DNA of 64,000 nucleotides from Pseudomonas sp. N040 (GTDB taxonomy: Bacteria > Pseudomonadota > Gammaproteobacteria > Pseudomonadales > Pseudomonadaceae): positions 62,001 to 126,000 of the forward strand of contig NZ_JADOBE010000009.1 in NCBI RefSeq assembly GCF_015637705.1, read 5' to 3'. Shown here one piece after another: positions 43,782 through 52,199 of this stretch. A program made the position numbers and the translations under genes. How positions within the stretch are numbered: the stretch's first letter is position 1; each line of letters begins with the position of its first letter. Below the pieces are notes generated by a model, which was not told the DNA's origin, did not search any database, and worked only from the letters and a program-made list of their open reading frames with translations.

Positions 43782-46295
43782 ATGAACTCACCCGAAAAAC
43801 TCAACGTCTATTCCGCCCAGGAAGCCGCCCTGATCGAAGGCAAGCGCTCCGTCTTTGAAAACGTCTCGGAGCGCGCCCTGCGCCTGTTCGAGCGCGTGCG
43901 CAGCGCCGGTCTGCAGCCGCGCATCTCCCTTGAGCGTGCCGTCTACTTCACCGAGTCTCTCAAGGAAACCGAAGGCCAGCCCATTGTCCTGCGCTGGGCC
44001 AAGGCGCTCTTGCACACCACGCAGAACCTGCCTGTCTGCATTTTTGCGGACGAACTCATCGTCGGCCGTCCGAACGACTTCTTCGGCAAGCACGGGATCA
44101 TTTATCCCGAGCTGGACGGCAGCCTCATGCTGGAGGCCGTTGAGGCGTTCCGCAAAGCCCATGCCGAGGGCAAAAAAGATGCCGTCATCATCACCGACGA
44201 GGACGAGCGCGTCATCCGGGATGTCCTCTTTCCTTACTGGAACGGCCGCGACTTCACCACCAGCTTCATCCAGGCTCTGCCCGAAGAAGCACGCAATTAC
44301 ACCTACGGCGCCGACAAGTCGAATATCTCGCGCCAAAGCATGGCCATCATGTGTACCTCGACCATGCGTTCCTCGCAGAACTGGGTCATCGACCACGGCA
44401 AGTTGCTGAGGCTCGGCCTCAAGGGCATCCGCGCCGAAGCGCAAGCGCGCCTGGCCGAGCTGACCAGCCCCTTCGACCTCACCCAGAAGGCCCCCTTCCT
44501 CGAAGCCGTCATCATTACCTGCGACGCCCTCTCGACCTGGGCCCGGCGCTTCAGTGAAAAGGCGACGGCAATGGCCGCGACCGAAACCAGCGCCGAACGC
44601 AAGGCCGAACTGCTGGAAATCGCCGATGTCTGCGCCTGGGTACCGGAAAATCCCTGCCGCAGCTTTCGCGACGCGATCCAGGCCCAGTGGTTTTCGCAGT
44701 GCTTCTCGCGCCTCGAAGAAATGATCGGCGGCGACATCAACCAGGGGCGCATGGACCAGTACCTGTGGCCCTACTACCAGGCGGACATCGAGGCCGGGCG
44801 CCTGACCGAAGAGAAAGCCACCGAGTTGTTCCACTGCCTGTGGATCAACATGATGCAGTACCTGCAGCTCAATCTCTCGCCAACCGCAGCCGCTGGCCGT
44901 GAAGGCTTCTCGCACCACGAGACTGTCACCATCGGTGGCCAGACCCGTGAAGGCGAGGACGCCACCAACGAGCTCTCCTACGTCCTGCTCGAATCCACCC
45001 GCGGCCTGCGCACCAGCTACCCGGAACTCTCGGCACGGATCCATTCGAACACACCGGAGCGCTTCCTGCATGCCGTGGTCGAAGCCAACAAGGACGGCAA
45101 GGGCAGCCCGAAGATCATCAACGACGAATATGTCGTGCCCTTCTACCTGTCGCATGGCGTCGGCATGGCCGATGCGCTCGATTACGCGGTGTCCGGCTGC
45201 ATGGAATCGCGCCTGCCCAACATCGAGACGCACAAGACCGGCAACTCGGCGGTGAACTACGGCCCGATCATCGAGATGACCCTGCGCGATGGTCGCATGA
45301 AGCTCTGGAATGACCACCAGTTCGGCCTCAGAACCGGCGACCCGCGCAGCTGGACCAGCTTCGACCAGGTCTGGGCGGCGTTCAAGGCGCAAACCGAGAA
45401 CGTCCTCAAAAACATCATGATCCAGGGGGATACCGCGCGTAAGCTCAAGTCGCGCTACTTCGCCGCGCCCTATGCCTCGATGATGCATGACGCCGCGAGC
45501 AAGGCCTGCATGGACCTGCAGCGTCACGACGAGGTGATCCCCGGCGGCCTGGATCTCTCCTGCATCGACGGCATTGGCGGCTTTGCCACGGCGATCGACT
45601 CGCTGGTGGCGATCAGGACGCTGATCTTCGAGCAGAAGAAACTGACCTGGGACGAACTGCTCGATGCGCTCGAGTGCAACTGGGAAGGCAAGGAGGCGAT
45701 TCGCCAGCTGTGCCTGAATGCGCCCAAGTTCGGCAACGGCGACGAGTGGATCGAACTGCTGGGCAAGGAGATGTACCGCATTTCGCTGGACTACACGCGC
45801 AACAACCCCAAGAGCAACGGTACGCCGACGATGGTGCGGATCATCCCGATCACCTTCCATGTGCCGGCTGGCCGCGTGACCATGGCGACACCCTCCGGTC
45901 GCCCCGCCGGCGAATACCTTTCCGAAGGCATTTCGCCGACCCACGGCATGGACATGAAGGGCCCGACCGTGACCATGAACTCGATGGCCAAAGCCACCGC
46001 GATCGCCTGCAAGGAGAAAGGTGCCAACCTGATCAACATGAAGTTCGCCCCGGCCAACATCGCCGGCGAGACCGGCACGCGCCGGCTGATGCAGATCATC
46101 CGCCACTGGTGCAACCTGAAGCTCTGGCACGTGCAGTTCAACGTGATCAACCGCGACACGCTGCTGGCGGCGCAGAAGGACCCCGAGAAGTACCGTGACC
46201 TGGTGGTGCGTATTGCCGGGTATTGCGCTTATTTCGTCGAGCTGACACCCATGCAGCAGGCGGAAATCCTGGCGCGCACCGAAGAGCACGCGTAA
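43782..46295 (+). CDS. Glycyl radical enzyme of the eliminase (diol dehydratase/CutC-like) superfamily
   Basis: An 837-residue glycyl radical enzyme. The C-terminal radical loop RIAGYCAYF places the radical on G813. The thiyl cysteine is C473 in SGCMES, with a C-x-E arrangement (E475) shared by diol dehydratase, choline lyase, hydroxyproline dehydratase and sulfonate lyases; benzylsuccinate synthases and pyruvate formate-lyase differ at this site. It therefore probably removes water, an amine or a sulfonate from its substrate, or cleaves a C-C bond. It needs anaerobic activation by the activase at 48412. AGGAAG precedes the start. The exact substrate is unknown. Confidence 0.9.
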   Translation: MNSPEKLNVYSAQEAALIEGKRSVFENVSERALRLFERVRSAGLQPRISLERAVYFTESLKETEGQPIVLRWAKALLHTTQNLPVCIFADELIVGRPNDFFGKHGIIYPELDGSLMLEAVEAFRKAHAEGKKDAVIITDEDERVIRDVLFPYWNGRDFTTSFIQALPEEARNYTYGADKSNISRQSMAIMCTSTMRSSQNWVIDHGKLLRLGLKGIRAEAQARLAELTSPFDLTQKAPFLEAVIITCDALSTWARRFSEKATAMAATETSAERKAELLEIADVCAWVPENPCRSFRDAIQAQWFSQCFSRLEEMIGGDINQGRMDQYLWPYYQADIEAGRLTEEKATELFHCLWINMMQYLQLNLSPTAAAGREGFSHHETVTIGGQTREGEDATNELSYVLLESTRGLRTSYPELSARIHSNTPERFLHAVVEANKDGKGSPKIINDEYVVPFYLSHGVGMADALDYAVSGCMESRLPNIETHKTGNSAVNYGPIIEMTLRDGRMKLWNDHQFGLRTGDPRSWTSFDQVWAAFKAQTENVLKNIMIQGDTARKLKSRYFAAPYASMMHDAASKACMDLQRHDEVIPGGLDLSCIDGIGGFATAIDSLVAIRTLIFEQKKLTWDELLDALECNWEGKEAIRQLCLNAPKFGNGDEWIELLGKEMYRISLDYTRNNPKSNGTPTMVRIIPITFHVPAGRVTMATPSGRPAGEYLSEGISPTHGMDMKGPTVTMNSMAKATAIACKEKGANLINMKFAPANIAGETGTRRLMQIIRHWCNLKLWHVQFNVINRDTLLAAQKDPEKYRDLVVRIAGYCAYFVELTPMQQAEILARTEEHA

Positions 46296-46392
46296 GCGGC
46301 GCCCTCCGTCCCTGCGGGGGCGGAGGGGCTGCCTGCTGTCGGGCTGCGGTCGGTTAGTTCACAAGGGTTCCAGCGTCGACTTGGAGAATAGA

Positions 46393-47232
46393 ATGCGATT
46401 TGCCGGGAAAGTGGTGCTGGTCACCGGTGGCTCCGATGGACTGGGCAAGGGAATTGCGAAAGCCTTTCTGCGCGAGGGTGCGCGTGTCGCCATCAGCGGG
46501 AGGACTCGCGAGAAACTGGACGCGGCACTGAAGGACTTGATCACCGTGTCCGGCGCCTCACCCGACGCTGTGCTGGGCATTGCCGCCGACATCGGTGACA
46601 GCGCTGCCGTTACCCGGATGTTCGTCGAGCTGCTGGCGAAGTTCGGCACGCTCGACATCCTGATCAACAATGCCGCGCGCACACCGAGCGATCAGGACAG
46701 CTCGCGGGCACGCATGGAAGCCATGAAACTGATGACGACACCGGTGCCAAAGCATTCCTTGCAGGTGACCAGCCACATGAGCGACGAGACCTGGCTGGCC
46801 ATGCTGAACACCAATCTCAACGGGTTGTTCTATTGCACCCGGGAAGCGCTGAAGATCATGGAGGCCAAGGCCTGCGGCAAGATCGTCAACATCGCCTCGG
46901 TCGCCGGCATCAGTGGCGTGTCCTTCCACAGCCCGCACTATTCGGCCTCGAAAGGCGGCATGGTGGCCTTCACCAAGTCCGTCGGCGTCGAGGTCATCGG
47001 CGGCGGTATCAATGTCAATTGCATCGCCGCCGGTGGCATTGCCACCGAGGCCTGGGAGCAGATCATGGCGCAGGGCGGCGAGCAGTTGCGCGCCCAGTTG
47101 ATGCAGATCGTTCCAGCGGGGCGCATGGGCAGCATCGAAGAGTTTGCTTCGCTGGCACTTTATCTGGCCAGCGAAGAAGCCGCGTATCTTGTCGGCCAGG
47201 TGATCAGCCCCAACGGCGGCTGGGTGACCTGA
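46393..47232 (+). CDS. Short-chain dehydrogenase/reductase (classical SDR)
   Basis: A 279-residue NAD(P)-dependent alcohol/ketone oxidoreductase. It has TGGSDGLG (11-18), INNAA (91-95), N141, and the catalytic S169, Y183 and K187 (PHYSASKGG). About 30 extra residues lie between INNAARTP and MSDETW, beyond the usual SDR spacing, likely a substrate-pocket insert. The ATG at 46393 follows TTGGAGA. It lies within the glycyl radical cluster and probably oxidises or reduces a pathway intermediate. Confidence 0.88.
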   Translation: MRFAGKVVLVTGGSDGLGKGIAKAFLREGARVAISGRTREKLDAALKDLITVSGASPDAVLGIAADIGDSAAVTRMFVELLAKFGTLDILINNAARTPSDQDSSRARMEAMKLMTTPVPKHSLQVTSHMSDETWLAMLNTNLNGLFYCTREALKIMEAKACGKIVNIASVAGISGVSFHSPHYSASKGGMVAFTKSVGVEVIGGGINVNCIAAGGIATEAWEQIMAQGGEQLRAQLMQIVPAGRMGSIEEFASLALYLASEEAAYLVGQVISPNGGWVT

Positions 47233-47290
47233 GTATCCAGTGCCAGACGAAGCGGTGTGAGCATGAGCGAACAACTGACGGAGAAGCCCT

Positions 47291-48415
47291 GTGAGTGAGC
47301 CGATTCGACGCATTGCCATCAGCCTCGGCGGCGGCTACGTGCCCGGCCTGGGCAGTGTCGTTCGCGCCCTTGCGCGCAGTGCACAACACAAGGGCTGGGA
47401 GGTGCTGGGCATCCGTGACGGCTTCGATGGTTTGCTCTGTCCTGAGCGTTATGCCGACGGTGGCGTCATCACCATCGATGCGGACGCTGTGTGCGAGGAG
47501 GGCAGTCTGTTGGGTACCGGCCCGCGCATCGATCCGTTCCGCATGCAGTTGCCCAGCGCCGAAGGATTCATCGAGGAAGTTGATGCCTCGGAGCGAATTC
47601 TGGATCGCCTGCGCGAACAGCGAATTGATGCGCTGGTCGGTATCGTCGGCGGCAGTGCCGTGACCGGCGCATATGCGCTCTCGGTGCTGTGGAAACTCTC
47701 ACGCAAGGGCTTGCCCTGCGTGTGCATCCCCAAGTCGGTGGAGAACGATCTGTTCGCCACTGCGCAGCCTTTTGGTTATGACAGCATCCTCGCTTACACC
47801 ACCCAGATGCTGAGCCGCATCCGCATCGCCGCCCGTGACCAGGGGCGCGTCGCCCTGGTCGAACTGCCCGGGCAATACGCCGGCTGGCTGGCGCTGGATG
47901 CCGGGCTGGCAGCGGGAGCAGACGTCATCCTGATTCCCGAACGGGCTTATCACGTGGCTTCAGTAGCCCGGCATATCGACGCGCATCCGGACAGCGCCCT
48001 CATCCTCGTGGCCGAAGGCGCCCATGCGGATGGCCTGCCGGAACAGGCCGAGCATCAGACCCATGCTGGGTACTCCGGCTCCGCGGTGATCCAGCGTGCC
48101 GGGCGCGTGCTGCGCCAGGTGCACGAGGAAATCCAGCGCTGCAGTGGCCGCGAGATTTTTCCGTTGCTCCTCGACCAGCTGGTCAGGGCCGGCGAGGTGA
48201 CGGCGACCGATCGCATTCTCGGTGCGGGCTATGCAGTCAGTGCCGTGAATGCCCTGGCAGACGGAAAAACCGCCCACCTGCTGGCTGCCCGGGACGCGGA
48301 CTTTGTTGCCGTGTCGCTGGCTGATGCGGTCAACCGGGTGCGCACCATCGAGCCGAAGGCCACCGCTCTGGTTCGTGCACGGGCGTTGGGAATCTGTCTG
48401 GGAGAATCGGCATGA
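47291..48415 (+). CDS. Phosphofructokinase-fold protein with altered active site
   Basis: A 374-residue protein related to ATP/PPi-dependent 6-phosphofructokinases. The N-terminal GGGYVPGLGSVVRA replaces GGDAPGMNAAIR. The GGDGS/GGDDT nucleotide-metal motif reads GGSAV (120-124). The catalytic TIDND reads SVEND (149-153), so the base Asp is a Glu. The MGR motif reads LPGQ (VELPGQYAGWLAL). It may phosphorylate another substrate, use another donor, or be non-kinase. The GTG start at 47291 follows GGAGAA. Its stop overlaps the activase start by four bases. Confidence 0.78.
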   Translation: MSEPIRRIAISLGGGYVPGLGSVVRALARSAQHKGWEVLGIRDGFDGLLCPERYADGGVITIDADAVCEEGSLLGTGPRIDPFRMQLPSAEGFIEEVDASERILDRLREQRIDALVGIVGGSAVTGAYALSVLWKLSRKGLPCVCIPKSVENDLFATAQPFGYDSILAYTTQMLSRIRIAARDQGRVALVELPGQYAGWLALDAGLAAGADVILIPERAYHVASVARHIDAHPDSALILVAEGAHADGLPEQAEHQTHAGYSGSAVIQRAGRVLRQVHEEIQRCSGREIFPLLLDQLVRAGEVTATDRILGAGYAVSAVNALADGKTAHLLAARDADFVAVSLADAVNRVRTIEPKATALVRARALGICLGESA

Positions 48416-49374
48416 TCCGCCCGGGCAGCGCCGAGGATATTTCCGGCTATGTAGTCAACCTGCAGCATTTCTCGACCCACGACGGGCCGGGCATACGCAC
48501 CACGGTCTTCCTGAAGGGCTGCACCCTGCGCTGCAAGTGGTGCTGCAACCCCGAGACCATCGCCCCGAAGCCGGAGTTGGCGTTCAATCTCAAGCTCTGT
48601 ATTGGTGTCAAGGAATGTGGACGCTGCATTCCCGTCTGCCCGGAGCAGGCCCTGCACGTGCTCGATTCGGACGGCAAGGTGCGGGTCAACTGGGATTTGT
48701 GCAGCAACTGCGGCAAGTGCGTCGAGGTCTGCCCGTCCAAGGCGCTGTACCACTTCGGTAGTGCCATGACCGTCACCGAGGTGCTGGCCGAAGTCGAGCA
48801 GGATGGCGGCTTCTATAGCGAATCCGGTGGTGGCATCACGCTCTCGGGCGGCGAGTGCCTGATGCAGCCCGAGTTCTCGGCGGCATTGCTCAAGGAAGCA
48901 CGCGCACGCGGACTCACCACGGCGATCGAAACCGCCGGCAACGTGCCATGGAAATTCATGGCCATGGTGCTGCCTTATGTCGACACCATGCTGCATGACT
49001 ACAAACTCACCGACCCGGTGGCGCACCGGCGCTGGACCGGGGTCGAGAACACGCGGATTCTGGAAAACTTTCGCCGCGCCTATGACGAGTTTCCCGACAT
49101 CGATTTCATCGCACGGATTCCGCTGATTCCCGGCGTGAACGACGACGAGGCGCATATCGACGCGGTGCTCGCCGCCGTGCTGCCCTATCCCAATGTCAGC
49201 GGGCTGGAATTGTTGCCGTACCATCGCTATGGCGACAGCAAGTACGGCTTTCTGGGACAGGTCTATGCGCTGGAGGATTTCACCTCTCCTGCGCCAGAAC
49301 AGCTGGCTCGCTTGAGGATGCGTATAAGCGAGCAATTCAGTAAACGAAACCCGCAGGGGCTACGCAGTCAGTGA
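48412..49374 (+). CDS. Glycyl radical enzyme activase (radical SAM)
   Basis: A 320-residue activating enzyme that abstracts hydrogen from G813 of the glycyl radical enzyme. The radical SAM motif is C37-C41-C44 in GCTLRCKWCCNPE, with an extra C45. Two ferredoxin-like cluster motifs follow (CGRCIPVCPEQA and CSNCGKCVEVCPSKA), as in activases of the non-PFL glycyl radical enzymes. GITLSGGECLMQPEF is the SAM-binding GGE region. It is coupled to the PFK-like gene by an ATGA overlap and is the last gene of the cluster. Confidence 0.93.
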   Translation: MIRPGSAEDISGYVVNLQHFSTHDGPGIRTTVFLKGCTLRCKWCCNPETIAPKPELAFNLKLCIGVKECGRCIPVCPEQALHVLDSDGKVRVNWDLCSNCGKCVEVCPSKALYHFGSAMTVTEVLAEVEQDGGFYSESGGGITLSGGECLMQPEFSAALLKEARARGLTTAIETAGNVPWKFMAMVLPYVDTMLHDYKLTDPVAHRRWTGVENTRILENFRRAYDEFPDIDFIARIPLIPGVNDDEAHIDAVLAAVLPYPNVSGLELLPYHRYGDSKYGFLGQVYALEDFTSPAPEQLARLRMRISEQFSKRNPQGLRSQ

Positions 49375-49570
49375 CTCGTGCCCTTTGCATATTCACGCAG
49401 ATCCATTTCCAGGAATGTGCAGAAAAGCGGGGGAATTCGGGCCGATTCCTGATCGGCGCGTGCAGACCTTCGAGTGACCAGTGTTTCGGCGCACTTTGGC
49501 TGCAGGTTGCTGACGTTGAGTCTGTCCATAGAGGGAACCCTTGGAACAGACCCTAGGCATTGCTGCCTTA

Positions 49571-49835
49571 AAAAGCTGCTGCACAAAAGCGAAGCGTTGA
49601 ACGCGCTTCAGCGCGGCCCGAAGGGTGAGCAACGCGAATCAAATGCTCATTTACCCCATGTAAACTCGGCTCGGGCTTCCTGCTTCGCTCTACCTCCTGC
49701 ATCCATGCAGTCGTGCGCTTTCTCGCTTCTTTTGACTGCGCTTCGCTTGCCCTGCGGGCCAACCTTTGGTTGTTACTCCGCTTCGCTACGTTGCGCCTTG
49801 CACTGTTGGCGCTCGATACCTTTTTCAGAGGTTCC
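49571..49835. repeat. MITE-related repeat, expanded copy lacking its left end
   Basis: This segment shares with the 38742-38881 element the left interior AAAAGCTGCTGC, the central AAATGCTCATTTAC-N5-GTAAAC and the exact right terminal repeat TTTTTCAGAGGTTCC (49821-49835), in the same orientation. It has about 120 extra bases inside and no intact left terminal repeat. The whole 49375-49870 gap is otherwise without a recognisable gene; apparent frames there are repeat-derived. Confidence 0.6.
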
Positions 49836-49870
49836 CGTGGGGGCCGGCGCTTGCGTCGAGGCGAACCCGG

Positions 49871-50890
49871 TTACTCGATATCTGTGTTCTCCTCAGGTCT
49901 TTCGCTTTGGGCAAGTTGCCGAAGCGGCTTCGAGAAATGCCGCTTCACCCAATGTGACAAGCCATTTGCCGACGCGAGTCCGACCAGTTCGGCTACATCG
50001 CTTGCCGCGCGCTTGCCGTCGAGATAGTCAATCACCAGTTCCTTGCGTCGTTCCTCAAGCAGGTCACGAAATTGAATATTTTCGGCGGCAAGGCGTCTAT
50101 GCAGGGTTCGTCGATCTATACCCATGCTGGCTGCCACGGTATCGGCGTTGCACCGTCCGGAAGCCAGCAGAATGGAAATTATTTCCTTGACCTCGTCACA
50201 AGTACTCTGTTTTGCGCTGCGCGCAAGGTTGTCGATATAGGCCTGGATGTAGCTGACAAATACTGGGTCGGAGGCGGGGAAGCTGATATCGAGATCCCTG
50301 CTGTCAATAACCAGGCCATTGAAGTCCGACTTGAACACCGGCATACAGTGAAACACGCGGCGATGCAACGCTGTGTCAGTCGGTTCGGCATGTCGGAAGT
50401 GCACCGCTTTCGGTCGCCAGTCGGAGCCGACGGCTAATCCCAAGTAATGGCTGAGTCCGCCAACAATCAGTTCGACAAGATGCCGTGATGTCTGCCAGTG
50501 GGAAACCGTAAGTTCCACCCGCAATACGGTCACCCCTCTGGATTCCTCCAGTGCCAAAGTAAGCGGTTCAACGTTCAATCGCTGAAATTTGCAGAAAACA
50601 CGCAGCATTTCCCTCAAGGTTGGTTGCATGGTCGCCAGCAGGGCAATCGGCCCCATGTTGGAAATGCGCCGGGTCTCCGCAAGCCGCAGGCCAAAATCAT
50701 CGGCATCTGCTCGGGCTGCGGCCAAATCCACCAGCTTGGCGATATTCGCGGCGGCAACTTTGAGGTCGGGTTCGTGGAGTGCGCGCAGTGGAACTTTGGC
50801 CTCCCGCGCCAAAGCGAGTGGGTCCAGGCCATAGGTACTGACCAGAGTGGCAAATCCGGTTAACGCAGCACTTCGGGTCATTTGGGTCAT
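49871..50890 (-). CDS. AraC-family regulator
   Basis: A 339-residue AraC/OruR-type regulator: a sensing domain (about 15-200) and a C-terminal double helix-turn-helix including NADTVAASMGIDRRTLHRRLA and ASDVAELVGLASANGLSHWV. I chose the ATG at 50890 (MTQMTRSAAL); an upstream start at 50950 is less likely. It is clearly divergent in sequence from the regulator at 32937. It sits between the glycyl radical cluster and the deleted TauD gene, so it could control either. Confidence 0.85.
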   Translation of the reverse strand: MTQMTRSAALTGFATLVSTYGLDPLALAREAKVPLRALHEPDLKVAAANIAKLVDLAAARADADDFGLRLAETRRISNMGPIALLATMQPTLREMLRVFCKFQRLNVEPLTLALEESRGVTVLRVELTVSHWQTSRHLVELIVGGLSHYLGLAVGSDWRPKAVHFRHAEPTDTALHRRVFHCMPVFKSDFNGLVIDSRDLDISFPASDPVFVSYIQAYIDNLARSAKQSTCDEVKEIISILLASGRCNADTVAASMGIDRRTLHRRLAAENIQFRDLLEERRKELVIDYLDGKRAASDVAELVGLASANGLSHWVKRHFSKPLRQLAQSERPEENTDIE

Positions 50891-51000
50891 CGCAGCTCGT
50901 CCCGTCTTTACATGTATGTGGCACAAGAATACATCGCCTGAATCGGTCATACGGGTTTAATGCATTCCACTGCAACATCCACAACAACTGAAAGATGGCC

Positions 51001-51257
51001 ATGAAAGTAGAACTGATTACTTGCGCCATGGGCGCCGAACTGAAGAACGTCAAGCTCGCTGCCCCGGTATGTCCAACCTGCTGGAATATCTGTGCAGCCA
51101 GTCTTTCATTCCCGAGTACCAGCTAGGCTGGCGCTGGAGCCCGAATGCCGTGGCCATCTGGGACAACCGCTGCACCCAGCACTACGCGGTGATGGACTAT
51201 CCTACCTGCCACCGCAAGATGAACCGCGCTACCATTGTCGGCACCAGGCCGTACTGA
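51001..51257 (+). pseudogene. Internally deleted TauD-family dioxygenase gene
   Basis: The first 60 or so bases match the start of the dioxygenase gene at 34160 (MKVE, then GAELK), and from about 51063 the sequence matches its last 195 bases (CTQHYAVMDY, HRKMNRAT) at roughly 88% DNA identity by eye. About 586 bases are missing, including the iron-binding HxD, and the join shifts frame. It cannot encode an active enzyme. It is divergent from an AraC gene, the same layout as the intact copy. Confidence 0.82.
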
Positions 51258-51266
51258 GTGACCTTT

Positions 51267-51308
51267 GCCCGGTTGGCGGTCACTGACTGCCCGCCGGGCT
51301 TTTTATTT
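51267..51308 (+). terminator. Rho-independent terminator after the TauD remnant
   Basis: GCCCGG (51267-51272) pairs with CCGGGC (51294-51299), with further partial pairing inside, followed immediately by TTTTTATTT. This is a typical terminator, retained from the former complete gene. Confidence 0.65.
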
Positions 51309-51341
51309 AGCCACCGATTCTCCAGCCAGCGGAGTACACCC

Positions 51342-52199
51342 ATGTCTGTCGAGCTGACCCATAACTACGCCAACCTCGGCGATGTACGCCTGCACTATGT
51401 CACCGCGGGCAGTGGCCCGGCGCTGGTGCTGATCCATGGCTGGCCACAGAGCTGGTTCATGTGGCGCGGCATCATCCCGGCCCTGGCCGAGCATTACCGC
51501 GTCGTCGCGGTGGATATGCGCGGGCTGGGCGATTCCTCGCGGCCGTACTCCGGCTACGACACCAGCACCGTGAGCAACGACATCTGGCGCCTGATGACCG
51601 AGGTGCTCGGTGAGCAGCGCTTCCTGGTCGGCGCCCATGACTGGGGTGGCCCGGTGGCCTTCGCCCTGGCTGCGCAGCACCGTGAGGCAGTGCGCGCGAT
51701 GGCCATTCTCGATGTGCCGGTGCCGGGCGATGGCACGCCGCTGGCCGGCATGGCGCGCTGGCACTATGGTTTTCATGGCGAACTGGATCTGCCCGAGGCT
51801 CTGGTCGCCGGGCGCGAGGCGCTCTATCTGAACTGGGCTTTCGACAAGGCCGGCGCCAGTCCGGCTTCGATTTCCCAGGAAGCCCGCCAGGAGTACATCC
51901 GCACCTATTCACAACCGGGTGCCATGCGCGCCGGCTTCAACTATTACCGCGCACTGCCGCAGGACGTCGAGGATCACCAGCGCTACCTGACCCAGGGCAA
52001 ACTGGAGATGCCGATTCTGGTCTACGGTGGCGGCGATGCGAAAAGCGGCCGGGCCAATGCGGCGCTGGAGTCCTGGCAGCGGGTCGGCAGTGACGTCAGT
52101 GGCGGCGTCGCCGATGGCTGCGGGCACTGGATCGCCGAGGAGCGCCCGCAGTGGGTGGCCGAACGCTTCCTGGAATTCTTCGCCCGCGTGCCGGCCTGA
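51342..52199 (+). CDS. Alpha/beta hydrolase, epoxide hydrolase/dehalogenase-like
   Basis: A 285-residue alpha/beta hydrolase. It has the oxyanion HGWP at 32-35, a probable aspartate nucleophile D100 in GAHDWGG, and a catalytic histidine in GCGHWIAEERP. An Asp nucleophile with HGxP is typical of epoxide hydrolases and haloalkane/haloacid dehalogenases rather than esterases. The ATG at 51342 follows CGGAG. It follows the TauD remnant after a terminator, so it likely has its own promoter. The substrate is unknown. Confidence 0.85.
   Translation: MSVELTHNYANLGDVRLHYVTAGSGPALVLIHGWPQSWFMWRGIIPALAEHYRVVAVDMRGLGDSSRPYSGYDTSTVSNDIWRLMTEVLGEQRFLVGAHDWGGPVAFALAAQHREAVRAMAILDVPVPGDGTPLAGMARWHYGFHGELDLPEALVAGREALYLNWAFDKAGASPASISQEARQEYIRTYSQPGAMRAGFNYYRALPQDVEDHQRYLTQGKLEMPILVYGGGDAKSGRANAALESWQRVGSDVSGGVADGCGHWIAEERPQWVAERFLEFFARVPA

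Noticed and set aside
43788..46289. Open frame of about 833 codons opposite the glycyl radical enzyme
   Set aside because: A codon-bias shadow of the sense gene; no recognisable motifs and no ribosome binding site.
49474..50190. Plus-strand frame of 238 codons across the gap after the activase
   Set aside because: It runs through repeat sequence and antisense to the AraC gene; no motifs were seen.
51021..51257. Small independent gene of 78 codons
   Set aside because: It is the frame-shifted 3' remnant of a TauD-family gene, not a separate gene.
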